From contig JAKEKT010000109.1 of the NCBI GenBank assembly GCA_021495925.1, positions 1-64,000 of the forward strand: a stretch of 64,000 nt of DNA, read 5' to 3'. A model generated the notes under the pieces. It did not search any database. It was given only the letters and a program-made list of their open reading frames with translations, and was not told the DNA's origin. Below, one piece after another: positions 1 through 12,382 of this stretch (position 1 is the stretch's first letter; each line of letters opens with the position of its first letter). The translations under genes were made by a program, and so were the position numbers. Origin of the DNA: Diplodia intermedia. Lineage: Eukaryota > Ascomycota > Dothideomycetes > Botryosphaeriales > Botryosphaeriaceae.

Positions 1-1851
1 AGTTCCTCCAACCACACTACGTCCACCACCACCACCACCATCACCACCACCGACAACACCAACAACACACCCCCCTGAAAAGTGAGCGAAGCATAGTCTA
101 CCGTACGTTCTAGAAGGCCACCAGACAGGCGGTGATCTGATCGTCTTTACCCCGGATGTTGTACGGGAGATTGCCACCTGGAGGTTGACGGAGTTGCGGA
201 TGACGACACGAATCGAGTGGTACGGGGTCGACGATGCGGGCTGGTCGCTGAAGCATGGCAGGCAACGCCGGGAGCGTGGTAATAGATATGCTCGCTTCGT
301 GTCCCAAAGCCAGCATGGGCTCCGTCGGACGTGGCCGGCACAGTTAGCCGTGTATTATCAAAAGACTACGAAGGTGACGAAAAGAGTAATAGGCGCTTTA
401 GAGCGGCAACGTGATTGGCCAGGAGCGCACTGAGCCAATATTTGCGAAGGATCGACATGGGCTCGGGTGCAATACACGTTGATTGCGTTGCGGCGGAGAC
501 GGCAAGGAGAGTGGTAAGAGCGTGGAGCGTTCACCCCGTGGGTGCTGGCGTCACCGATCAGCGGCTCCTTACTGACGTCGCAGTCAGCAGGCGCGGCGCG
601 AGGCACGGCCAGGGGTCATCCTGCGCGGGGTGGAGCGCTGTCGTCGAGCGCAGGCTGTGGCGCTGGGCGGCGGTGAGTGGCGTGGCAGGGCCTCGTGACA
701 GTGCTGGCGTCCAGGTAAAACAGGGCGTGACTTGAGCGGCGGCTGCGAGAGGCCGCGAAATGACGAAGATAAAGCTCCGACTCACGTGCCGCGGCTAAGG
801 TGGGACCAGGCCGGCCGTGGAGGCTGCAAGCCCCGCGCTGATGCCCCCTCCCGCCGCCGTCGGCATGCAGCTCGCAGATACTCCGTATCAGCACAGCTAC
901 ACTACAGAGGTACTGCCTCAACAACTCACCTGCCCCGCTCTCAACGCTCTCCGCACCGTACACGCCCGCGCTTGAAGCTCTCCAGACCTTCTGCGCGCTT
1001 CATGCCCCCTCCTGTCTTTGCATAACCGGCCGAATCGCACTCGGACTTCGCCGGTACCCCAGCATTCCCGCCGCCGACCCGCTCCGCCGTGCCAGCCAGA
1101 CCCGGCGCGTATCGCAACCAGCGCTCCGTGAGACGCGACAAGACACCCTCGCCCTCCTTGCACCGAGAGCAGCCCCGGCACGCGGAAAACCGAGCACAAG
1201 GCCTGATCACGGGCGAGTACCACGCCGCAACCGTCCATTGTCTCAGGCTCTCCGGTGACGGCTCCCCCGCCACGCAACCGCGCCGCGTCCAAGCTCCGGC
1301 ACCCTGCAACAACACAGCAGCGAGCAGCCCGACGCCGCCGCTCGCTCTCCATCCCAACTCGACTACCGCGCTCGCGCCCCCGCTCTCCCGCACGCAACCG
1401 TCGAAGCTCATTTCATGCCCTCATCGCCTGATAACGCGGCAGCCCTTACGAACCCCCAGCCCGGCATTGGATACCTATACCAGCAGCACAGCCGCAACCG
1501 ATCGCGAGGCGTCGACAACGTGCAGACGCGTGGGCGGAACATCTCGCGATATGAATTTGGAAGAAGAGACCGCTATGGGGAGCGCGTTACGCGTATCTTC
1601 CCCAGAGAGATGTGAGTCACCCCAGAGGAGTCGAGAGCGAGGGGCTACGCGGTGGACGTGTCGGGTGCCTGCGGCTCCACGACAAACGCCAAAGAGCCAT
1701 CGTGCTGGTTGACAGCAACCCTGAGCCGTGGCTGGTGTCGGATCAACGCCACCCAAATGGAGAGAGCATGCGCGAGCGTGGCCGATAGACCTACCACTTC
1801 ACCGCTCCGCCTACAGCCTTTCCTCCCCAGCTCTAGTCCTTTGTTAACGTC
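1..1851. other. Upstream intergenic region, no gene seen
   Basis: The first 60 bases are CA-rich with an ACC/CCA trinucleotide run (about 26-52). The rest is GC-rich and holds only overlapping open frames on both strands, none with a recognisable domain, fungal-style codon use or flanking splice signals. The last few hundred bases before 1852 are pyrimidine-rich (CT and CCA runs), as is common just upstream of fungal start codons, and probably contain the promoter and 5' UTR of the BCAS3-like gene. Confidence 0.6.
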
Positions 1852-4800
1852 ATGTCCGATAGAGCAAAGTCTCCGCAGTCCGCAACGCGATACCAGGCTT
1901 CCCCTAATCAAGCCACCTCGCCCCTCATTTCCGCCTTTGGCACTACCACCACCACCGCCGCACACTATACCAGCGAGTGGACAAAGTCCTTGCCATTCTT
2001 TGCTGGACAAGCCCCACCAAATGGAAGGAGCTTGAGCGGCTCTCCCGGACAAAACTTCGGTATCTCCAACTCACCACCCACCATCGGTGGCAGGCCGATG
2101 AGCCATCCGAACCATTATGCCAGTTTTGGCGGCAGGCTAGGCGTCTCACCACGTCAGTCGCCGCCCCGAGATCGCCGTGCCTCCATGTTCTCGCAGGTTT
2201 CGCAGCAGCCGCCGCTCCCGCACCAGCCGCAGTCGCATTTCTATGGCCTTCCTGATGTCGACTTCGGCCTGGATGCCCCACAGGGTGAGATGATACCTGG
2301 AGCCAACGGCTACTTCTGTGGATTTGATACGCTCGATGCGGCTGGAGACAAACCATCATCACGTCTGGGGCAGAATGCTCTCCTGGTGGGTTATGAGGGT
2401 GGTCTTGATGTCCTTGATGTCAGAGCATCGCACATGAACGTCTTGGGAAGGGTGGAAGGCCTACGTGGTGCAGTTATTGGTGCGAAGATAGTGCAGTGGT
2501 CTGGCGGAACAGATCCTTGTGCAGAAGATCGTCCGTTGGTTGCGCTTGTCATTCACGGTCCACTCCTGGATGGTGTAAAGGATACCCGTCACTCAAGTGG
2601 CTCTTCTTCCGGCGCCTGCACCGATGAGAACGAGGGCTCGTCGAGCCCGCCTACTCGTCCAGCCTCCGCTTTGGGCGATTCCAACCTCGCAGACGTGACT
2701 CATTATCAGACGACTGTTGAGATATGGTCACTGAAAAAAGGCACGCATGTCGCAACGTTGTACAAGGCCCCGCCAGTGCCCCTCACCACGCCATTGGACA
2801 GCCCTGTCTTCCAGCCCCCGCCTCCAGTAGGTGATCTGCGGATCGACGCCAAGGGTAAGTTCGTAGTGGTCGCCTCAGGATGCAGCGGTGAAGTATTCGT
2901 ATTCTCCCCGAAGCAGGAAGAAGCCCACCCGGAGTCGTTCAGGTGCATCGGAAAGGTCTGGACGACAGTCCAAGTTCGCGAGCATACCCCAACTCCCAGC
3001 TCAGCAAGCTCGACGGAGTTGAACAGCCTTGAAGGCGATAGCGTGGCTTCCTTCGGCAACCCTCTATTCACGCTCAGTGAGCGCTGGATCGCCGTCGTGC
3101 CTCCGGGATCATCTTCGTTGTATTCCCTCAATGGCGCCACACTGCTGTCACCCTCACAACCCAAGCCTCCCGGGATGAGCACTCACGCACCACCTCCACC
3201 ACCTTCTGCCAACTGTCAAGTCGATGCCCCTGAAGATAGTTTCTTCAAGAATGCCTCACGGGAAGTGGCGCAGCAAGCTATGAAAGGCATGCAGTGGGCT
3301 GCCAGTACCGGCATGCAGGCGTGGAAGAGTTACTGGAGCAACAAGCCGAGCGAGCAACATCCGAATGGTACCATGCCGATCGACAATCAAGGGCAGCCAT
3401 ACTTCCCACCTACTCATGGGCATAATCAGAGCTCTCCGCAATCCAGCAATGAGCCGTCTTTGGTCTCCATCTTCGACATGCAAAAGATGGCGGAAACCGA
3501 GTCTCCGAAGAACCGAAGCACACTGCAGCCGCTCACTACTTTTACGGCACCGCTTGGCTGCAGCTTCTTGTCCTTTTCACCCAGTGGCCTTATGTTGATG
3601 ACTTTCAGCAAGAAGGGAGACAACCAGTTTGTCTGGGACTTGAACTGCATGCATCACACCAGCTCTCGTGGCACACGTGGAAACAGGTCCTCGCAGTCGC
3701 ATGTGCGGCAAGTCGCAAAGTTCACGCGGATGACCATCGCCAACATTGTTGATGTTGCATGGTCTGCTCCCGATGCCCGTCGGCTTGCAATTCTGACGGA
3801 CAAAGGAACCGTGCACATGTATCCGATGCCGGCGTCTGCATTCCAGTGGCCGCCGCCAAGGCGCGTCCGCAAACCGAATGAGCAGCCGAAGAAAGAACCA
3901 GCGGAAGAACAGCCAGCGAAAGGAAGTGGCATCATCGGCTCGGCTGCTCAAAACATTACTGGCAAAGCCAAACCCTTCTTCAGCTCTGTCCGCAACCGTG
4001 GTGGCAGTGTGGGGTCCGGCTTTAGCTTGAGCAACCTCAGTATGACTCCTGCTGCAGGTGCCAAGGGCGGAAAAGCCGTCGCCGCTGGCATCGGGAAGTC
4101 AATCGGTGGCGCTGCCAGCAATCTCAAGCATGCGAGCGACAACAAGCTTCAGTTGCCTCTGTTGATCAATGGCGTTAGCCCGTCGTCTGTGGTTTGGCTC
4201 ATCAACCCGAAGTACCGTGATCCTCGCATCGCACTTGTTTCTGGTGGCGTTTTGACCATTCACAAGGTCAAATTCCAGGAGGTTCGCAACAAGAATGGCC
4301 GGCCCCAGACGCGCATCACCAAACAGAAGCTCGTGGAGTACAGCCTGAACCCGATCAGAGACAGTGGAATCGCACCTGCTACGTTGGCGTATCTCACGTC
4401 GAAGCCAGGTGAAGAGCCTGCGCCGCCTCCTGGCACTGAAAGGTCTGGAGAGTCTTACTGGACCCCGAAGGCTCCTGCCATTGGTACGACGAAGGCAAAG
4501 GGTATGATGGCTCATCCACTGGCGACTGCAGAGATTGAGACCAATACACCGTATCAGCCTTTCCATACCGACAGACGGATCGACCTGTTCATCAACGATG
4601 ATGTCCCTGTCCACGACCATGTTGAGGATGAAGTTGAGCAGCAAGAGCAGGAGGTGTCGGTTGTCCAGGCGGTTCATCACGTCGACGACTGCAGCGTCTG
4701 GGCCTTTGGAACTGACATTCCCTCTGTCAAGGTCACTCTCCCGTCCTCGCACGCTTATGACGATGATCCTCTCTCCGACGACCTCCTCGGCCTTGACATC

Positions 4801-5007
4801 AACGGGAATGGTCCGGGCCCAGGTGGTGCTGCCGGCATGGTGAGCGACTTCGCCCTGCGCGAGGGCGACGAGGAGGTCGAACAGGTCGTCGTGACTACCA
4901 GGCGCCGCCGCCTTAAGCGCAAGGAAATCGACGAGGAGACCGAGCCTGACGAAGGCTTTTTCGAAGACGACTGCGAGGTTTGGGACTTCGCTGGCGATAG
5001 GGTGTAG
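1852..5007 (+). CDS. BCAS3-domain WD40 protein (autophagy-related PROPPIN-like)
   Basis: A single uninterrupted exon of 1051 codons. Residues 1 to about 130 are Ser/Pro/Gln-rich and probably disordered. From about 140 to 660 comes a beta-propeller-like region with WD40-type strands, interrupted by long Ser/Pro loops. From about 763 a conserved block begins LPLLINGVSPSSVVWLI, followed by an HKVKF strand; I assign this to the BCAS3 domain. The tail (about 985-1051) is acidic with one basic patch (RRRRLKRK) and ends in EVWDFAGDRV. Human BCAS3 binds phosphoinositides at the phagophore; fungal members are mostly annotated only as WD-repeat or BCAS3-domain proteins. The start is the first ATG of the frame, preceded by a pyrimidine-rich tract. 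The length is normal for fungal homologues. Family assignment is good, but the specific role in this organism is inferred. Confidence 0.82.
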   Translation: MSDRAKSPQSATRYQASPNQATSPLISAFGTTTTTAAHYTSEWTKSLPFFAGQAPPNGRSLSGSPGQNFGISNSPPTIGGRPMSHPNHYASFGGRLGVSPRQSPPRDRRASMFSQVSQQPPLPHQPQSHFYGLPDVDFGLDAPQGEMIPGANGYFCGFDTLDAAGDKPSSRLGQNALLVGYEGGLDVLDVRASHMNVLGRVEGLRGAVIGAKIVQWSGGTDPCAEDRPLVALVIHGPLLDGVKDTRHSSGSSSGACTDENEGSSSPPTRPASALGDSNLADVTHYQTTVEIWSLKKGTHVATLYKAPPVPLTTPLDSPVFQPPPPVGDLRIDAKGKFVVVASGCSGEVFVFSPKQEEAHPESFRCIGKVWTTVQVREHTPTPSSASSTELNSLEGDSVASFGNPLFTLSERWIAVVPPGSSSLYSLNGATLLSPSQPKPPGMSTHAPPPPPSANCQVDAPEDSFFKNASREVAQQAMKGMQWAASTGMQAWKSYWSNKPSEQHPNGTMPIDNQGQPYFPPTHGHNQSSPQSSNEPSLVSIFDMQKMAETESPKNRSTLQPLTTFTAPLGCSFLSFSPSGLMLMTFSKKGDNQFVWDLNCMHHTSSRGTRGNRSSQSHVRQVAKFTRMTIANIVDVAWSAPDARRLAILTDKGTVHMYPMPASAFQWPPPRRVRKPNEQPKKEPAEEQPAKGSGIIGSAAQNITGKAKPFFSSVRNRGGSVGSGFSLSNLSMTPAAGAKGGKAVAAGIGKSIGGAASNLKHASDNKLQLPLLINGVSPSSVVWLINPKYRDPRIALVSGGVLTIHKVKFQEVRNKNGRPQTRITKQKLVEYSLNPIRDSGIAPATLAYLTSKPGEEPAPPPGTERSGESYWTPKAPAIGTTKAKGMMAHPLATAEIETNTPYQPFHTDRRIDLFINDDVPVHDHVEDEVEQQEQEVSVVQAVHHVDDCSVWAFGTDIPSVKVTLPSSHAYDDDPLSDDLLGLDINGNGPGPGGAAGMVSDFALREGDEEVEQVVVTTRRRRLKRKEIDEETEPDEGFFEDDCEVWDFAGDRV

Positions 5008-8000
5008 ATGTACGCCTCGGTGCCATATGGCGTCGGTTTCCAGACCATCTCCACTCCACCTGCTCGTCTCTCCTCTCCCTTAGCCGCTCTATCCTGCATG
5101 TTGATGCACAATCATCTTGGAGTACGCCTTTTCGTTTTTTTTGTTAATGGGATGAACCGTGATTTCACAAGCGGAGGAGACGATGCATCGGATACCACAG
5201 ATACTCACAGAGACCAATTGCTTTGGTTCAGTCCAGCAACCTCATTTCTCCCCCACCCTTCCACTTCTCCTTCAGCAAACCCAGTAAAGTACATACAAAC
5301 CACTACCACACCCCACTGCATTTATCTCACTGTCGCCGGCGTTTTGTGTATAGATCGGACGGCTCTCGGGGGGATTCGTTTCTTATTTTCTCATTTTTGC
5401 TGTTTGCTTCTGGGATCACACGTTTGGATGGTGGGGGCTCTGGCTAGTTGCTTGCAGGTGATTTTTTCTCGTCCTTTCTCGGGGGGGGCTACAGCTATCA
5501 GCATGTCTGGGAGCTGTGAGAGATTTTTTTTCTTTCTCTTTGGCTCGCTCTTCTTCGCCCCATCCGTGGTGGGGGTTTGGGGTTCGGCCAGGGGAGGAGA
5601 GAGATCTCGTACTGATGATCATGGCTGGCCTTTTCTTTTTCTCTTGAGCCTGGATGTGGATGAAGCGTAATTGGTTGTTGTTGGGTTCGGGTCTGGGACT
5701 GGCCGGGACTGGGGGGGAGGACACGGAACATAAACTTACATAAAAATCATACTTGGACGAGTTTTTGTTTTGGATGTGTCTTTTTCTTCTTCTTTGCTTG
5801 TCGTGCTGGCGGGACGGTGGTGGTTGAGTGAGTTTTATTTTTGTGATTGACGCGTTGGCGCTCAAGTGGGTTGCGGTAGGTTTGAGTCTGTTGCGTTCCG
5901 TCAAGGACACGGATATTCTGCAGTTTCGCCCGTCCTCATCATCCGGAATATGCGCATGCTTGCATGGAATCCTAACAGAAACCCTGCGATACTTTGGAAC
6001 GCTGTCAGCCACCAAGATATACCGATGTGTGGTACGTTCAGAGATGATCGGAGTGATTGGCGCAATGCCTGGACTCGGAATGATTTTACAAGTACGACGT
6101 ACGCACCACCTTGGCCACCAGCCCTTCATCGCCGAGGGCCGCGAAGTTTATGTTAGCTGGGTGTGTGATTTGTTTTTTCTTTCTCCCAATACTGCTGCTT
6201 CTTGAAGACTTGGGGAATTGGCAAAGAACGACATTTTCGCCCGCTCAAAGAGCTCGTCTGTTAGCGATGATAGGCCGTTGCTCTGAAAAAGCCTCATCTG
6301 CCGACCTGCCACGGTCCCGGTGCTACTCAACCGAAGGAGGTTTCAGCGGTGGCCGCTAGAATCCCCGTACCTGGAGCTGAAGTGGTGTGTTCCGGCTGTG
6401 TGGGTGCCGGGCTCGCGAATCGTGGATGGCGCCGCATGAGTGCTGTGGCATTCACCGAAAAGAGGATGGCAAACTCTCATGTCCATACCGTTTGCAGGGA
6501 AGTATGCAAAGGAGTGCGGTGTAAGGTCCACTATGCCTTCCTTGTGCGAGAGCGTGCTTCAAGTGAGGGAGGCTGGGCTTCGGTTATTCAACGATGACGA
6601 GATCTGGAGCTGGCGCCTCATCTACCACTGCGAAATGGAGAAGGGAGGCTCATAGCGCGATGTGTCTGTGCGTATCCGAGGTCTGGGGAGAAGAGGAGAG
6701 AGTTGGGAATACGAAAGGGTTGCGTCAGTGGCCGGGCCCATGTATTTCCCCGCTGTTTCCGGCGTACTGGTTACATTCCCAAATCGCTCGCCGCGACCAC
6801 GAGCGGCCTCCTCATTGAAGATGAGGGATCGTGATTTGGATCGTTGGTTTTGTCGTACGGCAGAACTGTCGCGGACACAAGGTGTGCATGCTGATCATGC
6901 CAACGAACTCTCGTTCAGTGTTCATGCCAGCCCTCCTTTCCTCTCAGAGAGGCCCAGCGTTGCGGAACGCTGCAGCGGATAAGGTCACGCCTTACAGCAA
7001 GCATGGGTTCGCTTTTTGCGTTTGAGATTAACCATCGTGATGAATGTGGTGATGACACCGTTGAAATAGCATCCTCATCTCCTTAGAGGAGTGACCTCGA
7101 TTTAGGTATTGAGAGGGAACAAGGCGATATTGGCCTACAGGACGAGGATTTGCTCATGCAGTATTTGGCGCGTCTCCTCTCCGACGTTAGTATCTCTCCT
7201 GGCGATCTACGCCAATAGCTCGACTTCACTTGACGCTGCGGACGAAGGGAAACGTCCTTGCGACCGATGAGACCCCTGAGTCGCCATTAAAGCACCCTCG
7301 CCTATCATCAATGATAGCGACGAGGATACAACAAGGATGGCGGACGGACAGAGCCATTTTGTCCATGACTGGAGTCTGCAACTTTGTGGCGCACGAAGCG
7401 ACATGTCCTCGTCCCAATATGGAAGGATGCCTGACTCCTTCCATCCTTCTTTGGACACGCGCCTGCCATGACCGACTCTTGGATACGAGCACATCGGACG
7501 ATCACGATGCCTTGGGCTGACAACGTGCACGCCTCCCCCAACTCTGTGGCTGATGCACGGGCAATGTGGCGACGCGTTCTGTAGGGAATGTTGGATGTGC
7601 AGAGACTAATTCCGACGACGGTGGTGTGACTTTTTTGCTGTAGCCGATGGGCATGCACTGGTGAAGTGGCTGGCTGTCCAGAACTCTTGCGCTCTGAGCC
7701 AGCCGTGATTCAGCAAGCCTCAGCTGGAAGACCATGACGCGCGACAGTGCGGGAAAAAAGAAGCAGCGGCGGAGACGGAAGTTGCAGTTCTCGGCTTCGG
7801 CATATTGTTATCTTTTTCTGCCGTCCTTGTGCATCGAGGTGTCATACGGCGATTCCCTTTTCTTTTTTTTCTTCTCCCTTTGTTGAAGGGTCTTCCGGGA
7901 AATTCGAAAATTCGCCGTTTCCCCGTCTAGCTCGCCCCTTTCCACCTCAGCAGTTGTCTCGAGCCCGTCGCAGGGTGCACTATAGATTTGCTCTTTGCAG

Positions 8001-11000
8001 CGCAAAGCAGGTGTGGCGAGTAAGGGGAGAGACGCCATGTTAGGCATTGACAGCGAGATCTGCGAGGCAGGTCATGCGTGAAGACAGCACAAGCGAGGCG
8101 AGAGGGATTCTCCGAGAAGCTGCAAGCGGTTGCTTCTAGAACAGGTGGGGACGCAGACGACATTGCATTAGTGGCGCGTCGAGTGCGGAGCTGAACCACT
8201 GATGAGGACGGCCGGGAAGCTTGTCACGCATGACGACGGTCAGGTGGGGTCCAAATGACGGTACGTAGGGCTGGTCTACCTGATTCCGAAGGTTCTGGTG
8301 AAACGATAGAGCACTTCTGCAGCGAACATTCCACCTGGAAGGCTAGCGAGCCTGGAGGATCAGTGAGTCCTCTGCTGCAAGCCATGGATGTGGGGTGCAT
8401 GTTTGCCAGTGCGGTGGCGTAGCGTGAACAGTGGGCGCATGCACTGTTCATGCAAGGGAAAGACGAAAGGTGGGGGACTTAATTTGCATAGGGCGCTGCC
8501 ACTGCTGCACGTAGACACGGCTCGGTCGACTGCGGCGTCTTCCCGTGCAGCACCTCGGCACACATGGACCGGCCCTGACGAAAAGACGTTGGAGGTGGCG
8601 GCCGGCGAGGCAGAGGCCAGGGGAAAGACTACCGTGTGCTTTGTCGCGCCAGAGGAGTCCACTTCGTTGTGCACGCTGGATGGACACGGTGATTGGGCTG
8701 GCACGAGATAGGCAGTGGAAAGCGAAACTGTGTGTTACCGAATCGGGCAAAGGCCGACGAGTCGGGGTGTTTGGGAGTGCGAGGGTTTCCCAGCTAGCTT
8801 CCCATGGGGCTTGTGAAGGGCGGAAGGGATGCCGTTGGGGGTTTAGCTGGAGACTGTAAGCGTTGCAGCATTTGAAATGTGGCTTGTGGGATGGTTGGCA
8901 AGTGATGCTGCGGGGCCGAAGCTGAAGAGAAGATCATCATCCAGCCCGACGACTCGTTGTTATGGGGAAGCGACGCAGTCGCCTGCGCTGAAGCAACCCG
9001 GCGAACTTTGGCAGTAGGTAGTGTGCAGTGTCAGCAGCACTGCTCCGCATAAGAACGCCATCCGAGCATCCACCAGATTACTTGCTTTTTCCCGCAGCAC
9101 GACATGTTTGCTGTTGCGTCGACGTGCCCACACCCTTGTCCATGATCAGAGAGGATCGACTGCTTGCCGTCAGTGCGCAAGATTAACGAACACGAGTCAA
9201 GATCTCGTCCCCACCCACCTGCCCCAGCGGGTCGTCGCTGCCTCCGAAAATGCACTATCGCCTTCCCGGTGTCGGTCGCGTCGCATGGACCCGTGTCCGT
9301 CTTGGCCGCCGTTTTGGCCACGTGCCAGGCGCAAAGCAATTGCAACGACAGCAATAGGAGAAAACCCAGCAGTGAGAAGTGGAGTGTAGTTGCAGCGGAG
9401 GGTCCAGCACGATGGATCCAACGGCTTCCTTCCCCGTCCAACTCCCGCGCCCCGCGGTGCTCCATCGGCGCTGCTGCATCCAGACGCGTTCTTTCCCAAA
9501 CAATATTACCGCTGGTGACGAAGACCACCCGCGCCTATTTCCGCCACCCACCCCTCCCCGCCCCACAGGCAAGAGATAAGCGGGCCGTGTCGCTGGGCTG
9601 CTATTGTGTGGCTGTCTGAGTGCCTGCCATCGCGATCAGATCTTCATCTACCTCTCACCAACTTTATCAGGATCCTTCGAAATTTCGGCAGCAAGCAAGC
9701 AAGCAAGCCTGTCAAGAAACACTGCCAAGTCGGAGCATGCCCGATGTACAAGGATACGCATCTGCGACCACGTCGCCATGGAATTTCTGATAAATTGCAT
9801 CGGCCCCCAGTCAGTTGCCCGCGAAGATTGCCAGTTCACTCTCTCTGTGACCCGCATGAGTCGCGGGCGAACGGGGCCGGGCGGGACTCCCTCCGGCCCA
9901 AGGGAGAGTGAGGGAGGGGTTCCCTGGCCGCGGAAGCTACGGGGAATTGCGGGATCACTGGACAAAGAGCCCCGACCGAGGACGAAGAATGCTGATTCGG
10001 CCAGCCGAAGCATCTGGCTGCCCGTGCGACTCGTCTCGGTGCAAGATTGGCAGAGTGGCGCCGGGAAGCGCGGGTGGGAAGGGCCCGGAGCCCTGGGATG
10101 TGGCATGTATGGAATGTTTGGCAGGATTGCTGTGGTTTAATGATGCGTGCAGCCTGCTTGCTTTTGCTGGCAAAGTGCGGAGTAGCGAAGATGGGCCCAA
10201 TCCTGTTGGATGCGTGGGGACGTGGCACCGACAGCGCATTTTCGTCATGAAGAAGAAGAAAAGAAGATGATAAGCAGTGATGTGGTGACTGATGCGAGAT
10301 CTGATGGCAACCTCCCAAGAAACCGGGAATGATCGGCAGTTGGAATCCTTCTCGTTGGTACCCTACCAGCCATCAAGCTCACCGGTGACCGGTGGATCAT
10401 GACTGCTCCGCCGGGACCGAAGAAAATAAGCAAAGAAGCTCGCCGGTCGAACCAACGGAACGGCGGGAAGAAGAAAATCTCGGGGCTTCTACTGGCTGAT
10501 CGGCGACCCGAGGGCCCTGAGTCGCTGCAATCTCGTCTATCTTCAGTCGTCATCGTCGGCTTTTGCTTTTGTTCCTGCCTGCCAATCTTCTGCCTCTTCC
10601 CGACCTTCGCTCCGGCGGTAGCGAGCAGCGCTGCGGCCAGCCAGAGGAACGGCAGACCCAGCGGATGCCCAATTACCCGTCATCGACTGCACCGAGCGGC
10701 CAGTAGCTTCGGACCCCACCGCCGGCCCATCCTGCGCACTCTGATCAAAGCTGGCGACCATCTCAACGCAGCGTTGATCTTTTGCCCCTCACTTGTCCGC
10801 TTTCAGCCCGTGCAGCACAGCGCTTTGCACCGAAGACAATAGTCGTCGTTCGCCAACCCGAGCAGCCAAGCCCTTCCCGTCGTGGTCCGCGTGGAAACCG
10901 AGAAAAGCAAGCTAGCTGGGGAAAAAAAAGTCTGCCTGGCAGACAGTTCGGCACATGCACTGCCGAGCACTCGCCCGGCGCGGCAGGAGAAAGATTCAGA

Positions 11001-12382
11001 AAGCAAGCCGACGACGAACGGTGGCGAACATGGCCTAGGAGCCCCCCCGTTCGCCCTAGCGGGAGACCAGCCGGCGCCGGCCCTTTTCTTCTTTCATTTT
11101 GCAGCGGAAGCCGGTCCCTGCCACAGACGCGAAGAGATGGAGGAGAGGGACTTGCGCCCACGAGGGGTGGCGGCCGCCGCGCATGCGCTAGAGAGAGACC
11201 AGAACAAACCCGTACGACAATTCAGCGAGCCAAGACGCACGCGCAAGCCCACGTCAGCCAGCCATTTGGTTGGCTAAGGACCCGGCCGGTTAGCCGCCAG
11301 CCTCTTTTTCCTTCTCGCCGCTGTTGTATCAATAGTCGGAGCCACACGGCGCATCGGCTCCCGTGGCTTCTTGTTATCTGGAAGTGTTGACTGATCTGCT
11401 GTGTGTGTAGGTGAAGGTGCAGCATGGCCGAAAGAAAAAGGAGGGGGACCCTTGGGATCAGGGTCTTCCCCCCTCCTTCATTCCTTAGTGCTAATCCAGG
11501 ACATGTTCTTTCCCTCGTAAGACGCTTTGATCTTTTTTCTCTTCTCGCCGTGGTCAGTGGCGCAGGTACCAAAAACGGCCCGTAAAAGTCGTCGTCCTCC
11601 TCTGACGATAATAATATTCCATGGTACGGTGGCCACGGTAGTATCCAGGCTTGGTACGGTTGGTAGCGGACGTTGCAAGGTAGTTCCCTGGCGGTCGGCA
11701 CGGAGCAAAAGCCAGAAAAACGTGCGTTCATGCCCTGTGCCTGATGCCTATCCTCAATCTGGCTTCGGTTTGCCGGTGAAGCGCGCGCGCACATACCCGT
11801 GGTTCGTTTGTCCTGCTTTCTCGCCGTGTCCGCGTGTAGCTGTGCGCGCCCGGGCGCCTGGACGTTCTGGCTGCTCTTGCTTCTCCTCGAGGGCCTGCGG
11901 CGACTAGTGCTTCGAACCTTCAACCCTGTTGATCTGATCGTCGGGTTGGAAGAGTGCATGTCGAGCGCCAGAACTGAACTGGTTGGTAACCGTGCAATGG
12001 TCATTTGAAGAGCTTTTTTGATGTCTTCTACTAGTCTATGTAGAACAAACCGCCAACCCTCGGCGTTTGTGGAGTTCTTTGTAGGCTTTTGGTCCTGAAA
12101 GATTAGGTATAAAAGGGTAATACGAGGTATCGAGTAGACAAAGGAAAAATGGTGAAAAATTACAGAATCAGAGACTCATGCCGCCCGGTGTGGTATATCC
12201 AACGTAAAGACAAAAGGCCCTTCTTGTATGTCATCAATCCAAGAACTGCGCCGTAGCCCAGGGGGGCTGGATTCAAAGCCCAGCCGCCCGCATGCAATCG
12301 TTCATGCGCCATGAAGAAGAAGTATGCATCCAACCCTCCCTTTTGCTCGCCCTCATGCGAAGCCGACACCTCTTACAATCCT
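5008..12382. other. Long gene-poor region (7.4 kb), 3' UTR then no recognisable gene
   Basis: The first roughly 800 bases after the BCAS3 stop are T-rich and C/T-rich, with several poly-T and TTTTCTTT tracts, as expected of a 3' UTR and terminator. Beyond about 5.9 kb, open frames on both strands reach at most 260 codons (11222-12004, minus). They show no domain, signal peptide, codon bias or splice pattern that I can defend. A GCAA tetranucleotide run lies at 9691-9707. The last part (about 12040-12180) is AT-richer and contains TATAAAAG near 12108. The region may hold non-coding RNAs, UTRs or fast-evolving small genes that cannot be recognised by eye. Confidence 0.55.
9691..9707. repeat. 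GCAA tetranucleotide microsatellite
   Basis: Four consecutive copies of GCAA plus a partial fifth, within the gene-poor region. It is a simple sequence repeat with no sign of coding function. Confidence 0.85.

Noticed and set aside
11222..12004. A 260-codon minus-strand open frame
   Set aside because: Composition is Arg/Ser-rich as expected of random GC-rich sequence, with no motif, and overlaps plus-strand frames of similar quality.
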